Notes: generated by a model not told the origin, from the letters alone. Shown: positions 16,433 through 24,446, numbered from the stretch's first letter. The stretch: DNA of 64,000 bases from Microbacterium aurantiacum (GCF_002872075.1 NZ_PGGU01000016.1:672508-736507); one strand, 5' to 3'. Numbers and translations: made by a program.

Positions 16433-18487
16433 TCAGTTCTGCGGTGGACCAGCGGGCCGGTGCGCGCGACGGCCGTTCACGACGACAGGCCGACCGGCCC
16501 GCTCCTGTCCGGGTAGCGGGCGGGAGCGGCGTCCGTAGATCAACTCGGAGGAGTCCAGCAGCCACGGCACGAGCGTGATCGAGACGCCGTGCACGAGCAT
16601 CAGCTGGTTCGCCATGCGGCGGGCCCGGCGGTTGTGCAGGAAGGTCTCCCACCAGTGCCCGACGATGTACTGCGGCAGGTAGACGGTCACCACGGACGAG
16701 CCGTGCTTCTCGCGGTACTGCGTGATGAACTGCGCCACCGGTTGCGCGAACGACCGGTAGGGCGATTCGATGATCACCAGCGGGATCGGCATCAGGTGAT
16801 CGGCCCACTCCTGCTGCAGCTCGGCCGCGTCATCGGCGGCGACCCCCACGTGCACGGCCAGAGTCTTGCCGTGCTTCGCGGCGACGGCGTACTCGACAGC
16901 CTTCACCACGGGTTTCTGCAGCCGGTTGACGAGCACGAGTGCGAGGTCTCCCGTCGCACCGAAATGCGTCGTGTCGTCGATCGCGATCTCGTGCTCGACG
17001 TCGCGGTAGTAGCGCTTCACGCCCATCATCAGGAACGCGAGCACGGGGATGGCGAGGAACACCAGGTAAGCGCCATGGGTGAACTTCGTGATCGTGACGA
17101 TGAGGAGAACGAGGATCGTGAGGGTCGCGCCGACGGAGTTGATGATCAGGCCGACGCGCGCGGATCGGAGATCGGAGGCACCCGTCTTCCCTTCCGCCGG
17201 CGTGCGCAGGATGCGCCGCCAGTGCCGGACCATGCCGAGCTGGCCGAGCGAGAACGACACGAAGACGCCGATGATGTACAGCTGGATGAGCGTCGTCAGC
17301 TTCGCCTGGAACACCACGAGCACGATCATCGCGACGATGCCCAGCGCGATCATGCCGTTCGAGAAGACCAGCCGGTCGCCGCGGGTGTTCAGCGCCTTCG
17401 GGGCGTAGCCGTCGCGGGCGAGCACGGAGCCGAGCAGCGGGAAGCCGTTGAACGCGGTGTTCGCGGCGAGCAGCAGCACGCATGCGGTAGCGGCCTGCAC
17501 GATGAAGAAGAGGATGCTGCCGCCGCCGAACGTGGCGCTCGCCACCTGCGCCATGAGGCTCGGCTGCGGGTTCGTGCAGTCGAAGCCGATCAGGTCGCAG
17601 GGATTCTCCGCGTAGTGAACCCCGGTGATCAGGGCGAGCGCGGTGAGGCCGGCGAACAGGCCGATCGCGATCGAGCCCATCAGGACGAGGGTGGACTGCG
17701 CGTTGCGCACCTTGGGCGCGCGGAAGGCGGGTACCCCGTTCGACACCGCCTCGACGCCGGTGAGGGCGGAGCATCCGCTCGAGAAGGCGCGCAGTACGAG
17801 AAGGATGACCGCCGCCTGACTGAGGTCTTCGGCGTGCACGGCGAACTCGGCACTGGACGCGACCGGCGCATCGCCGAGGAACGTGCGGACCAGGCCGGTG
17901 ACGATCATGAACCCGACCGAGGCGATGAAGACATAGGTCGGGATCGCGAACACGAGGGATGCTTCACGCACGCCGCGCAGGTTCACGACGATGATCAGGA
18001 CGACGAACCCGACGGCGAGCCACACCCGGAACGGGTCGAGCGCCGGCACGGCCGAGATGATGTTGTCGACGCCGGACGCCACCGACACGGCGACCGTCAG
18101 CACGTAGTCGACGAGGAGAGCCGCCGCGACGACGACACCGGGGATCTCGCCGAGGTTCTTCGACGCGACCTCGTAGTCGCCCCCACCCGACGGGTACGCC
18201 TTGATGAGCTGACGGTAGCTGAGCACGACCACGATCAGCAGCACGATGACGCACACGGCCACGATGGGCGTGAACGACAGGAAGGTCAGTCCGCCGATCA
18301 GCAGGATCATCACGAGCTCCTGCGGAGCGTACGCCACGGAGCTCAGCGCGTCGGAGGCGAAGATCGGCAGCGCCATCCGCTTGGGGAGCAGCTGTCCCTC
18401 GAGGTGCTCGTTCGTCAGCGGGTCTCCGATGAGGATGCGCTTCGCGAGTTGAGGGGTATCCGGCAGGCTCCGGGTTTCATTTGCCAC
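16433..18487 (-). CDS. KimA-like potassium importer (APC/KUP superfamily)
   Basis: The 684-residue protein has about twelve helices and a soluble C-terminal domain of roughly 190 residues. It follows Bacillus subtilis KimA (formerly YdaO) closely in conserved stretches recalled from that protein: SDALSSVAYAPQELV, LSYRQLIKAYPSGGGDY, LLVDYVLTVAVSVASG, AFSSGCSALTGVEAVSN and LAANTAFNGFPLL. KimA is a high-affinity K+/H+ symporter whose C-terminal domain binds c-di-AMP. It is often annotated simply as an amino-acid permease. I place the start at GTG 18487, with TATCGT eight bases upstream; an in-frame extension to 18553 has no better signals. It lies close to kdp and shares its upstream box. Confidence 0.85.
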   Translation of the reverse strand: MANETRSLPDTPQLAKRILIGDPLTNEHLEGQLLPKRMALPIFASDALSSVAYAPQELVMILLIGGLTFLSFTPIVAVCVIVLLIVVVLSYRQLIKAYPSGGGDYEVASKNLGEIPGVVVAAALLVDYVLTVAVSVASGVDNIISAVPALDPFRVWLAVGFVVLIIVVNLRGVREASLVFAIPTYVFIASVGFMIVTGLVRTFLGDAPVASSAEFAVHAEDLSQAAVILLVLRAFSSGCSALTGVEAVSNGVPAFRAPKVRNAQSTLVLMGSIAIGLFAGLTALALITGVHYAENPCDLIGFDCTNPQPSLMAQVASATFGGGSILFFIVQAATACVLLLAANTAFNGFPLLGSVLARDGYAPKALNTRGDRLVFSNGMIALGIVAMIVLVVFQAKLTTLIQLYIIGVFVSFSLGQLGMVRHWRRILRTPAEGKTGASDLRSARVGLIINSVGATLTILVLLIVTITKFTHGAYLVFLAIPVLAFLMMGVKRYYRDVEHEIAIDDTTHFGATGDLALVLVNRLQKPVVKAVEYAVAAKHGKTLAVHVGVAADDAAELQQEWADHLMPIPLVIIESPYRSFAQPVAQFITQYREKHGSSVVTVYLPQYIVGHWWETFLHNRRARRMANQLMLVHGVSITLVPWLLDSSELIYGRRSRPLPGQERAGRPVVVNGRRAHRPAGPPQN

Positions 18488-18530
18488 GAGCGGCGACGAT
18501 ACGCCCCCGCGGGGTCGTGATCCCGGCATC

Positions 18531-18580
18531 CTTACGGAATCCCTACGGGGCACGAGGGCCCCCTTACGGAATCCTTACGG
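18531..18580. promoter_or_regulatory. Doubled 7-4-7 direct-repeat box upstream of the KimA-like gene
   Basis: CTTACGG-AATC-CCTACGG (18531-18548) and CTTACGG-AATC-CTTACGG (18563-18580) are near-identical copies 32 bp (about three helical turns) apart. Each is a 7-4-7 direct repeat of the OmpR/PhoB type. The near copy ends 43 bases before the start codon and resembles the box before kdp. Confidence 0.65.
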
Positions 18581-19180
18581 CGCTGTACCTTGCGGCGGCC
18601 ACTCGTCGGCGAGAAGGCCGTAGTTCATGCCATCGAGCCATACACCGGAACGGTGCAGTGCCGTTCTGCGGCTGAACTCCTCGCGCCGCATCCCGAGCCG
18701 CTCCATCAGTCGCCAGGATGCGTCGTTGTCGGCGAAGCATCCGGCGTGTACTCGGCGCAGTCCCAGTTCGCCGAAGCAGACCCCGATCACCGCGCGCATC
18801 GCCTCGGTTGCGTAGCCACGGCCTGTGTGCGCCGGGTCGAGAACCCAACCGAGCTCTGCCTGTACAGCCTTCGCGTCGTCGACGACCTCTTCCTGCGCCC
18901 ATGCGTCCTCGACTCGCACCATGACATCGCCGATGATCGTCGGTGCTCCCCGGTCGGATTCGGGCAGGAGGCCGATGACGAACAACGCGTCGAGGCGCTC
19001 CGGAGCAAGGAGCCGCTCGCGGAACTCGTCTCTGGTCGAGGGAGCGGAGCCCAGCCAGCGGTGGACTTCGGGCAGCCGTCGGTACTCCCACACGGCATCG
19101 AGATCTTCCGGGGTGCATCTGCGGACATCGAGCCTGGCAGTGCGAATCGGCCAGGCATCTCCGCCTCGAGAATCCGTCAT
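18575..19180 (-). CDS. GNAT-family N-acetyltransferase (RimJ/RimL-like)
   Basis: The 201-residue protein opens with TARLDVRRCTPEDLDAVWEYRRLPEV and has the acetyl-CoA-binding stretch LDPAHTGRGYATEAMRAVI near residue 120, followed by ADNDASWRLMERLGMRREE. It would transfer an acetyl group from acetyl-CoA to an unknown amine or protein N-terminus. I place the start at ATG 19180 because TACGCT (19192-19187) lies exactly six bases upstream; a longer in-frame reading to 19210 lacks support. The stop overlaps the repeat box of the KimA-like gene. Confidence 0.88.
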   Translation of the reverse strand: MTDSRGGDAWPIRTARLDVRRCTPEDLDAVWEYRRLPEVHRWLGSAPSTRDEFRERLLAPERLDALFVIGLLPESDRGAPTIIGDVMVRVEDAWAQEEVVDDAKAVQAELGWVLDPAHTGRGYATEAMRAVIGVCFGELGLRRVHAGCFADNDASWRLMERLGMRREEFSRRTALHRSGVWLDGMNYGLLADEWPPQGTAP

Positions 19181-19317
19181 CGCTCCAGCGTAGGTGTCGC
19201 CTCCGACCAACCGCGCTCACAGGATTCGCATCGTTGCGTCATAGCATCCCCCATGCGGTGTCATATCGGGAGCACATCCAGCGTTGCTTGTCTGGATCCA
19301 GACGACAGGAGAACACC

Positions 19318-20202
19318 ATGGGCGAGACGACGACCGATCCGCGATGGATCGACGAGCACGGCAATGAGATCGACGAGGACCACCGCGGCCTGGTGCACGA
19401 CATCCGCACGATGGTGAACCGGCGGCGGGCGCTGGGCATCTTCGGCGGGGTGGCCGCGACGGCGCTGCTCGCGGCGTGCGCTCCGGTGGCGTCATCCGAC
19501 GGCGGTTCCTCTGGCGCGCCGAACGGTTCAGGTACACCGGGCGGGGCGCCCCAGGCGGAGGGCGACGGCGCGACCGTGGAGGGCGAGGTGCCGGACGAGA
19601 CCGCTGGGCCGTACCCCGCCGACGGTTCGAACGGCGTGAACGTCCTCGATGATTCCGGGATCGTACGCAGGGACATCCGTTCCAGCTTCGGATCCTCGAC
19701 GACGACCGCAGAGGGGATACCGCTGGAGATCGTGCTGACCGTGCGCGACGCCGCGACCGGCAGTGCCATAGTCGGCGCCGGCGTCTATCTGTGGCACTGC
19801 GACCGGGCGGGGAACTACTCGCTCTATTCGGACGCCGCCTCGGACGAGAACTACCTCCGTGGCGTGCAGGAGACCGACGACACCGGGACTGTGCGCTTCA
19901 CCTCGATCTACCCGGGCTGCTATGACGGCCGTTGGCCGCACATTCACTTCGAGGTCTACGGGGATGTCGCGACGGCTGTCGCGACCGGACCGATCGTGAA
20001 GACCTCGCAGATCGCCCTCCCCGAGGAGAGCAGCACGGCGGTGTACGCGACCGGCGGCTACGAGAACAGCGTGAGCAATGCATCCAGGGTGACCCTGGCC
20101 GGCGACCTCGTGTTCAGCGATGACGGTGGCATCCACCAGATCGCCACGATGACCGGCGGCCTCTCTGAGGGGTACACGGCAGCGCTGACGATCGGGGTGT
20201 GA
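19318..20202 (+). CDS. Tat-exported intradiol ring-cleavage dioxygenase lipoprotein
   Basis: The 294-residue protein carries an unusually late signal: RRRALGIFGG at 35-44, then hydrophobic, then lipobox LAAC (Cys54), suggesting Tat export and lipid anchoring. The catalytic region is of the protocatechuate 3,4-dioxygenase/catechol 1,2-dioxygenase class. Iron ligands can be placed as a Tyr in YSLYS (167 or 170), Tyr202, His208 and His210 (YDGRWPHIHF). It would open a catechol-type ring outside the cytoplasm with O2. No aromatic-degradation genes lie nearby. ATG 19318 is preceded by AGGAGAACACC. The substrate is unknown. Confidence 0.87.
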   Translation: MGETTTDPRWIDEHGNEIDEDHRGLVHDIRTMVNRRRALGIFGGVAATALLAACAPVASSDGGSSGAPNGSGTPGGAPQAEGDGATVEGEVPDETAGPYPADGSNGVNVLDDSGIVRRDIRSSFGSSTTTAEGIPLEIVLTVRDAATGSAIVGAGVYLWHCDRAGNYSLYSDAASDENYLRGVQETDDTGTVRFTSIYPGCYDGRWPHIHFEVYGDVATAVATGPIVKTSQIALPEESSTAVYATGGYENSVSNASRVTLAGDLVFSDDGGIHQIATMTGGLSEGYTAALTIGV

Positions 20203-20278
20203 GGGGTTGAGCGTGTCGACGGGCCGCTGCGGGCGAACACCCAGGCGATTCCGATCACGGATGCGTAACGTCAGGAGC

Positions 20279-20965
20279 ATGAGCACGGTTTCCGTCGACG
20301 AGCAGGCCATCGCCGAGGCGAAGGATCTCCGCGATCAGTTCCAGCGGTTCCTCCGGGAGTACGAGTTCGGGATGCGCGAGGTCGAGACGAAGATCTCGAT
20401 CCTCCGCGACGAGTTCACCCACAACCACGCGTACAACCCCATCGAGCACGTGAAGAGCCGGATCAAATCACCGGACAGCATCGTGGAGAAGGTCGCCCGC
20501 AAGGGGATCGAACCTGACTTCGACACCATTCGTGCCGAGATCACCGACATCGCCGGTGTCCGTGTGACGTGCAGTTTCGTGGCAGACGTGTACCGCCTGT
20601 TCGACCTGCTCACTCAGCAGGACGACGTCACGATCCGTCAGGTGAAGGACTACATCGCCGATCCCAAGCCGAACGGCTACAAGAGTCTGCACACGATCAT
20701 CGAGGTACCCGTGTTCCTGTCCACCGGGCCGATCGCGGTGCCGGTCGAGGTGCAGTTCCGCACCATCGCCATGGATTTCTGGGCGAGCCTCGAGCACAAG
20801 ATCCACTACAAGTTCCAGGGTCAGATCCCCGGGCACCTGGTCGACAGCCTCACGGAAGCGGCGGATGCGGCGAGCGAGCTCGACGTGCGAATGGAGCGGC
20901 TGCACCGCGAAGCCCACGGCGTGCGGCCGCGCGAACTCGCGCCACCGCGCGTCATCTCGGTGTAG
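20279..20965 (+). CDS. Small alarmone synthetase (RelQ/RelP-like GTP pyrophosphokinase)
   Basis: The 228-residue protein is a stand-alone RelA/SpoT synthetase domain without hydrolase or TGS/ACT regions. It would transfer pyrophosphate from ATP to GDP/GTP to make (p)ppGpp. Family motifs are ITDIAGVRVTCSFVADVYRL, YIADPKPNGYKSLHTIIEV and EVQFRTIAMDFWASLEHKIHYK, which hold the nucleotide- and Mg-binding residues. ATG 20279 lies seven bases after TAACGT (20266-20271) and very close to AGGAG; an in-frame ATG at 20261 is an alternative. It is convergent with the M20 amidohydrolase, seven bases apart. Confidence 0.94.
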   Translation: MSTVSVDEQAIAEAKDLRDQFQRFLREYEFGMREVETKISILRDEFTHNHAYNPIEHVKSRIKSPDSIVEKVARKGIEPDFDTIRAEITDIAGVRVTCSFVADVYRLFDLLTQQDDVTIRQVKDYIADPKPNGYKSLHTIIEVPVFLSTGPIAVPVEVQFRTIAMDFWASLEHKIHYKFQGQIPGHLVDSLTEAADAASELDVRMERLHREAHGVRPRELAPPRVISV

Positions 20966-20972
20966 CCCCTGC

Positions 20973-22187
20973 TCAGCCCAGGAACTCGCGCGCGGCCGTG
21001 TTCAGCGCCGTGACGCCCACCTCGATCGTCGGATGCATCTCCGGTGCGTAGAACGGCGAGTGGTTGGTGGGGATGTCCTCGGCCTGCCGGCCTGCTGCGG
21101 TCGCTTCGGCGAACTTCACCGGATCCGCACCGCCCCAGAACCAGAACACGAGGGGAGCACCGGCGTCGCGGGCGAACCACGACACGTCCTCGCTGCCGGT
21201 GAACATGCCGGGGTCGATGACGGATGCGTCACCGAGGGCGCGTTGCAGCGCGGCGGTGACGCGTGCCGTGGCGGTCTCGTCGTTGATCGTCGCGGGCAGG
21301 GTGTGGTCGGTGCGGATCTCGGGTTCGCGCTCGGCGCCGGATGCCGCGGCTTCGGCCCGCACGATGCGCTCGACGCTCGCGAGCACCTTCTCGCGGGTCT
21401 CCTCGTTCGGATACCGAAGGCTGAGCTCGAGCTTCGCCTCGGCAGGGATGATGTTGTTCTTCAGGCCGGCGTGGATGGATCCGACGGTGACGACGGCGAC
21501 GCCCTGCGGATCGATCTCGCGCGAGGTGATGGTCTGCAGGCGCATCACGGTCGCCGCCGCCATCACCACGGGGTCGATCGTGGCGTGCGGACGCGAGCCG
21601 TGTCCGCCCCGGCCGTGAAGGGTGACGGTGAGACCGTCGGATGCCGCCATCTGGGTGCCGGGGCGGACGCCGATGACTCCGGCGGGCAGGGGCGTGACGT
21701 GCTGGCCGAGCACGACATCGGGCTTCGGGTAGCGGTTCAGGATGCCGTCGTCGAGCATGGCCCGCGCGCCCGCGCCGTACTCCTCCGCAGGCTGGATGAT
21801 CACGACCACTGTGCCCGACCAGTCGGGGCGTGCGGCGACGAGCTTCTCGACGGCCCCGATCATGGCGGTGACGTGCATGTCGTGACCGCAGGCGTGCATG
21901 ACGGGGACGGTGGTGCCCGTGGGGTCGATGCCCTTCGCCGAGCTCGCGTAGGCGAGACCGGTCTGCTCCTCGACGGGCAGGCCGTCCATGTCGGCGCGGA
22001 GCCAGACGACAGGGCCGTCGCCGTTGCGCAGCAGGCCGACGACGCCGGTGATCCCGACGCCCTCCTCCACCTCGAGGCCGAGATCGCGGAGGTGCCCGGC
22101 GGCGATGCCGGCCGTGCGGGTCTCCTGGAACGAGAGTTCCGGATGCCGGTGCAGATCGGTGTACAGAGCCTCGAGGTCGATCGTCAT
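20973..22187 (-). CDS. M20-family amidohydrolase (hippurate/N-acyl-amino-acid hydrolase type)
   Basis: The 404-residue metallo-hydrolase cleaves the amide of N-acylated amino acids or similar compounds in the cytoplasm. Metal ligands are visible in HACGHDMH (near residue 100) and QPAEEYGAGA (near 135); LHRHPELSF opens the protein and GRGGHGSRPH lies in the dimerisation domain. ATG 22187 is preceded at exactly six bases by TAAGGT (22199-22194), a leaderless arrangement. It is divergent from the flavin reductase gene, with start codons 72 bases apart. The substrate cannot be specified. Confidence 0.93.
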   Translation of the reverse strand: MTIDLEALYTDLHRHPELSFQETRTAGIAAGHLRDLGLEVEEGVGITGVVGLLRNGDGPVVWLRADMDGLPVEEQTGLAYASSAKGIDPTGTTVPVMHACGHDMHVTAMIGAVEKLVAARPDWSGTVVVIIQPAEEYGAGARAMLDDGILNRYPKPDVVLGQHVTPLPAGVIGVRPGTQMAASDGLTVTLHGRGGHGSRPHATIDPVVMAAATVMRLQTITSREIDPQGVAVVTVGSIHAGLKNNIIPAEAKLELSLRYPNEETREKVLASVERIVRAEAAASGAEREPEIRTDHTLPATINDETATARVTAALQRALGDASVIDPGMFTGSEDVSWFARDAGAPLVFWFWGGADPVKFAEATAAGRQAEDIPTNHSPFYAPEMHPTIEVGVTALNTAAREFLG

Positions 22188-22222
22188 GCCCTCACCTTAG
22201 TGCGCCTCTCCTTGCGAAGGAT

Positions 22223-22253
22223 TTGACCTCGACAGCGCTTGAGGTTTTAGCGT
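22223..22253 (+). promoter_or_regulatory. Promoter of the flavin reductase gene
   Basis: TTGACC (22223-22228) and TAGCGT (22248-22253) are separated by 19 bases, and TAGCGT lies six bases before the GTG start, predicting a leaderless mRNA. Confidence 0.6.
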
Positions 22254-22259
22254 GGGAAC

Positions 22260-22796
22260 GTGACAGGAACCCGAAAGAATGCCGCAGAGCCGCCAGCCGC
22301 CGGCCCGGTGCCGACGCCCGTCGGCGAAGGGCTCAAGGCGGCGTTCCGCACCCATCCGGCCGGCGTCGCCATCATCTCGGCGATGACGGGCGAGGGTCCG
22401 GTCGGCCTCACGGCGTCGAGCGTCGCCTCGGTCGCCGTGGACCCGGCCGCGATCGTCTTCTCGGTGACGCGTGCGACAGGCTCGGCTGGTGCGATCCTCG
22501 GCGCCGACACGTTCGTCGTGCATCTCATCGACGACGAGCACTCGGCTCTCGCGCAGAGTTTCGCCACAAGCAGCGCCGACCGCTTCACGCCTGAACAGCG
22601 CTGGAGCGCCCTTGACACGGGCGAGCCGTTTCTCGCCTCCGCGCGCGCCGCCCTTCGCTGCCGGTCGCTGCACACGGTGGCCGTCGGCTCGTCGACGGTC
22701 GTCATCGCCGAGGTGCTCGATGTGATCCACGGCCCGCAGGGTCGTCCCGTCGTGTACCTGAACCGCGGATTTCACTCGCTCGCGCATCAGCTCTGA
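22260..22796 (+). CDS. Flavin reductase family protein (FMN-binding split barrel)
   Basis: The 178-residue protein is a single flavin-reductase-like domain (FRTHPAGVAIISAM, GLTASSVASVAVDPAAIVFSV near 55-80, and RSLHTVAVGSSTVVIAEVLDV). Such proteins bind FMN and reduce it with NAD(P)H for a partner monooxygenase, or act as stand-alone oxidoreductases. The GTG at 22260 has no Shine-Dalgarno sequence but sits six bases after a -10. No oxygenase partner is adjacent. The electron acceptor is unknown. Confidence 0.88.
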   Translation: MTGTRKNAAEPPAAGPVPTPVGEGLKAAFRTHPAGVAIISAMTGEGPVGLTASSVASVAVDPAAIVFSVTRATGSAGAILGADTFVVHLIDDEHSALAQSFATSSADRFTPEQRWSALDTGEPFLASARAALRCRSLHTVAVGSSTVVIAEVLDVIHGPQGRPVVYLNRGFHSLAHQL

Positions 22797-22836
22797 GGCG
22801 CTCATCGTGCCGCGCGCTGAGTCCGCGTGTCTCACA

Positions 22837-22874
22837 TCCACAAATCGGTACTTGTACAAATGACAACTTGTGGA
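22837..22874. promoter_or_regulatory. Nested palindromic operator of the ArsR-type gene
   Basis: TCCACAA (22837-22843) and TTGTGGA (22868-22874) form an inverted repeat with exactly the same centre as the inner palindrome TTGTACAA (22852-22859). About 14 of 19 positions per half match overall. It lies directly before the regulator gene. Confidence 0.72.
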
Positions 22875-22897
22875 GCAGAATGAGCGCGGAGGTGCTC

Positions 22898-23224
22898 ATG
22901 GAAGCTCTGAGTCTCGATCACGCGTTCCACGCGCTCGCGGATGGCAACCGGCGGGCGATCCTCGCTCTGGTGCGCGCCGGGCGTCGACCGGTCGGTGAGA
23001 TCGCGAGCGAACTCGACCTGTCGCAGCAGATCGTGTCGCACCACCTGAAGGTGCTTCGCGAAGCGGGTCTGGTGTCGGGGACGCGATCGGGGACCCGGCA
23101 CCTGTACGCGGTGCGGGTGGAGGGACTCGCCGAGAGCAAGGCGTTCTTCGACGATTTCTGGCCCGAACGGTTGACGCGGCTCAAGGCCGCGGTCGAGACG
23201 GCGGAGGTGGCCGGCGATGGCTGA
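22898..23224 (+). CDS. ArsR-family winged-helix regulator (SRPBCC-linked type)
   Basis: The 108-residue protein is a winged helix (FHALADGNRRAILALV...LSQQIVSHHLKVLREAGLVSGTRSGTRHLYAV) with the C-terminal FFDDFWPERLTRLK tail typical of ArsR regulators paired with SRPBCC proteins. It lacks metal-binding cysteines, so it is not a classical arsenic sensor. The ATG at 22898 is preferred because GGAGG lies five bases upstream; an ATG at 22880 is in frame. Its stop overlaps the SRPBCC start by eight bases. The concentric palindrome at 22837-22874 is its likely operator. Confidence 0.9.
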   Translation: MEALSLDHAFHALADGNRRAILALVRAGRRPVGEIASELDLSQQIVSHHLKVLREAGLVSGTRSGTRHLYAVRVEGLAESKAFFDDFWPERLTRLKAAVETAEVAGDG

Positions 23225-23648
23225 GCACCGCTCGAGCATCGATATCGCGGCGCCGCCGGAACGGGTCTTCGAGTATCTCGTGACCCCGGACGGGATCACG
23301 GCCTGGATGGGCGACTGGGCTCAGGTCGAGCCGATCCCCGGTGGCGAGTTCTCCGTGAACATCGCCGGCTACGGCGCCCGCGGGATCTTCCTCGAAGTGG
23401 ACCGACCTCGACGGGTGACCGTGTCGTGGGGCTTCGAGGGCAGCACGCGGCTGCCCCCGGGCTCGTCGACCGTCTCGTTCGAGCTGAGCGCGACCCGTGG
23501 CGGCACGCGGGTCGAGGTCGTGCACACCGACCTGCCCGAGAGCGAGGTGCCCGGACATGTGAACGGATGGGAGCACTTCGTTCCGCGGCTCGCCCTCGCA
23601 GCGACCGGGCAGACGCTTCCCCCCGATACCTGGACCCCGTTGCAATGA
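23217..23648 (+). CDS. SRPBCC-domain protein (AHSA1-like)
   Basis: The 143-residue protein is one START/SRPBCC-type ligand-binding domain (IDIAAPPERVFEYLVTPDGITAWMG, GWEHFVPRLALAA). These proteins bind small hydrophobic ligands; members encoded after an ArsR regulator are common in actinobacteria but their substrates are mostly unknown. Translation is coupled to the regulator by an eight-base overlap and the SnoaL-like gene follows, so the three form a small operon. Confidence 0.9.
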   Translation: MAEHRSSIDIAAPPERVFEYLVTPDGITAWMGDWAQVEPIPGGEFSVNIAGYGARGIFLEVDRPRRVTVSWGFEGSTRLPPGSSTVSFELSATRGGTRVEVVHTDLPESEVPGHVNGWEHFVPRLALAATGQTLPPDTWTPLQ

Positions 23649-23671
23649 CCGAGATCGAAGGAGTGAACGAT

Positions 23672-24034
23672 ATGACGAACACACCGACGCCCCTCAGCGT
23701 CGTGGAGGCCTATCACCGAGCCTGGACCGGCGGCGACGTCGATCGCGCCCTGACATACCTCGCGGAGTCCGTCGTGTGCTCCGCGCCCGACCCGGAGATC
23801 ACCACGAAGGACGACTGGGGGCGGTACCTGGCGCGATTCGTCCCGATGCTCACCGGAACGCCCGAACTGACCCGGATGGAGGACGGCGATCGGGTCGCAC
23901 TCTGGTATTTCCCGCAGACGGCCGTCACGGCCACCACGCTCGCCGGTGAACTGTTCCGCGTCGACGGCGAGCAGATCACCGAGATCCACCTCGCCTTCGA
24001 CAGGCTCAGTTACATGCCGCCTGTGCCGGCATGA
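23672..24034 (+). CDS. SnoaL-like/NTF2-fold protein
   Basis: The 120-residue protein has the cone-shaped NTF2 fold pattern (VVEAYHRAWTGGDVDRALTYLAESVVCSAP...GELFRVDGEQITEIHLAFD). Members act as small hydrolases, isomerases or ligand binders; activity cannot be assigned. ATG 23672 is chosen because GAAGGAG lies eight bases upstream; an earlier ATG at 23645 overlaps the previous stop. It is the third gene of the ArsR/SRPBCC set and may share its regulation. Confidence 0.82.
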   Translation: MTNTPTPLSVVEAYHRAWTGGDVDRALTYLAESVVCSAPDPEITTKDDWGRYLARFVPMLTGTPELTRMEDGDRVALWYFPQTAVTATTLAGELFRVDGEQITEIHLAFDRLSYMPPVPA

Positions 24035-24041
24035 GGCCTGA

Positions 24042-24446
24042 TCAGCCGAGGAGCTCGCCTACGAGCGTCTCGATCCGGCCGCGGATCTCGTCGCGGATCG
24101 GCCGGACCGAATCGATGCCCTGTCCTGCCGGGTCGTCGAGCTTCCAGTCTTCGTAGCGTTTGCCGGGGAAGAACGGGCACGCGTCGCCGCATCCCATCGT
24201 GATGACGACGTCGGAGTCCTGTACGGCCTCGGTCGTGAGGACCTTCGGCTGCTCGCCGGTGATGTCGATCCCGAGTTCGGCCATCGCCTCGACGGCGATC
24301 GGGTTGATCTGCTCCGCGGGCATCGAGCCGGCGGAGCGCACCTCGACGCGGTCGCCGCCGATGTCGCGCAGGAACCCGGCGGCCATCTGGGAGCGGCCCG
24401 CGTTGTGCACGCAGACGAAGAGGACGGACGGCTTTGCAGAGGTCAT
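24042..24446 (-). CDS. arsC: Arsenate reductase, low-molecular-weight phosphatase family
   Basis: The 134-residue enzyme reduces arsenate to arsenite in the cytoplasm. The active-site loop is CVHNAGRS (Cys12-X5-Arg18), followed by ITMGCGDACP with Cys86 and Cys90, the shuttle cysteines of thioredoxin-coupled ArsC. KLDDPAGQGIDSVRPIRDEI near 100-120 supplies the general acid Asp. Its start overlaps the stop of the upstream ArsR-ArsC fusion as ATGA, so the two are co-translated. No arsenite efflux gene (arsB or acr3) lies beside it. Confidence 0.95.
   Translation of the reverse strand: MTSAKPSVLFVCVHNAGRSQMAAGFLRDIGGDRVEVRSAGSMPAEQINPIAVEAMAELGIDITGEQPKVLTTEAVQDSDVVITMGCGDACPFFPGKRYEDWKLDDPAGQGIDSVRPIRDEIRGRIETLVGELLG

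Noticed and set aside
18488-18574. A c-di-AMP (ydaO-type) riboswitch before the KimA-like gene, as in Bacillus.
   Set aside because: The spacer is only about 90 bases and filled by direct repeats; there is no room for the riboswitch and no matching conserved segments were seen.
18531-18580. A short CRISPR-like array.
   Set aside because: There are only two 18-bp copies with internal 7-4-7 structure and no spacers of uniform length with further repeats, and no cas genes are nearby.
22868-22897. Longer N-terminus for the ArsR-type regulator starting at 22868 or 22880.
   Set aside because: GGAGG lies at ideal distance only for ATG 22898, and 22868 falls inside the operator palindrome.
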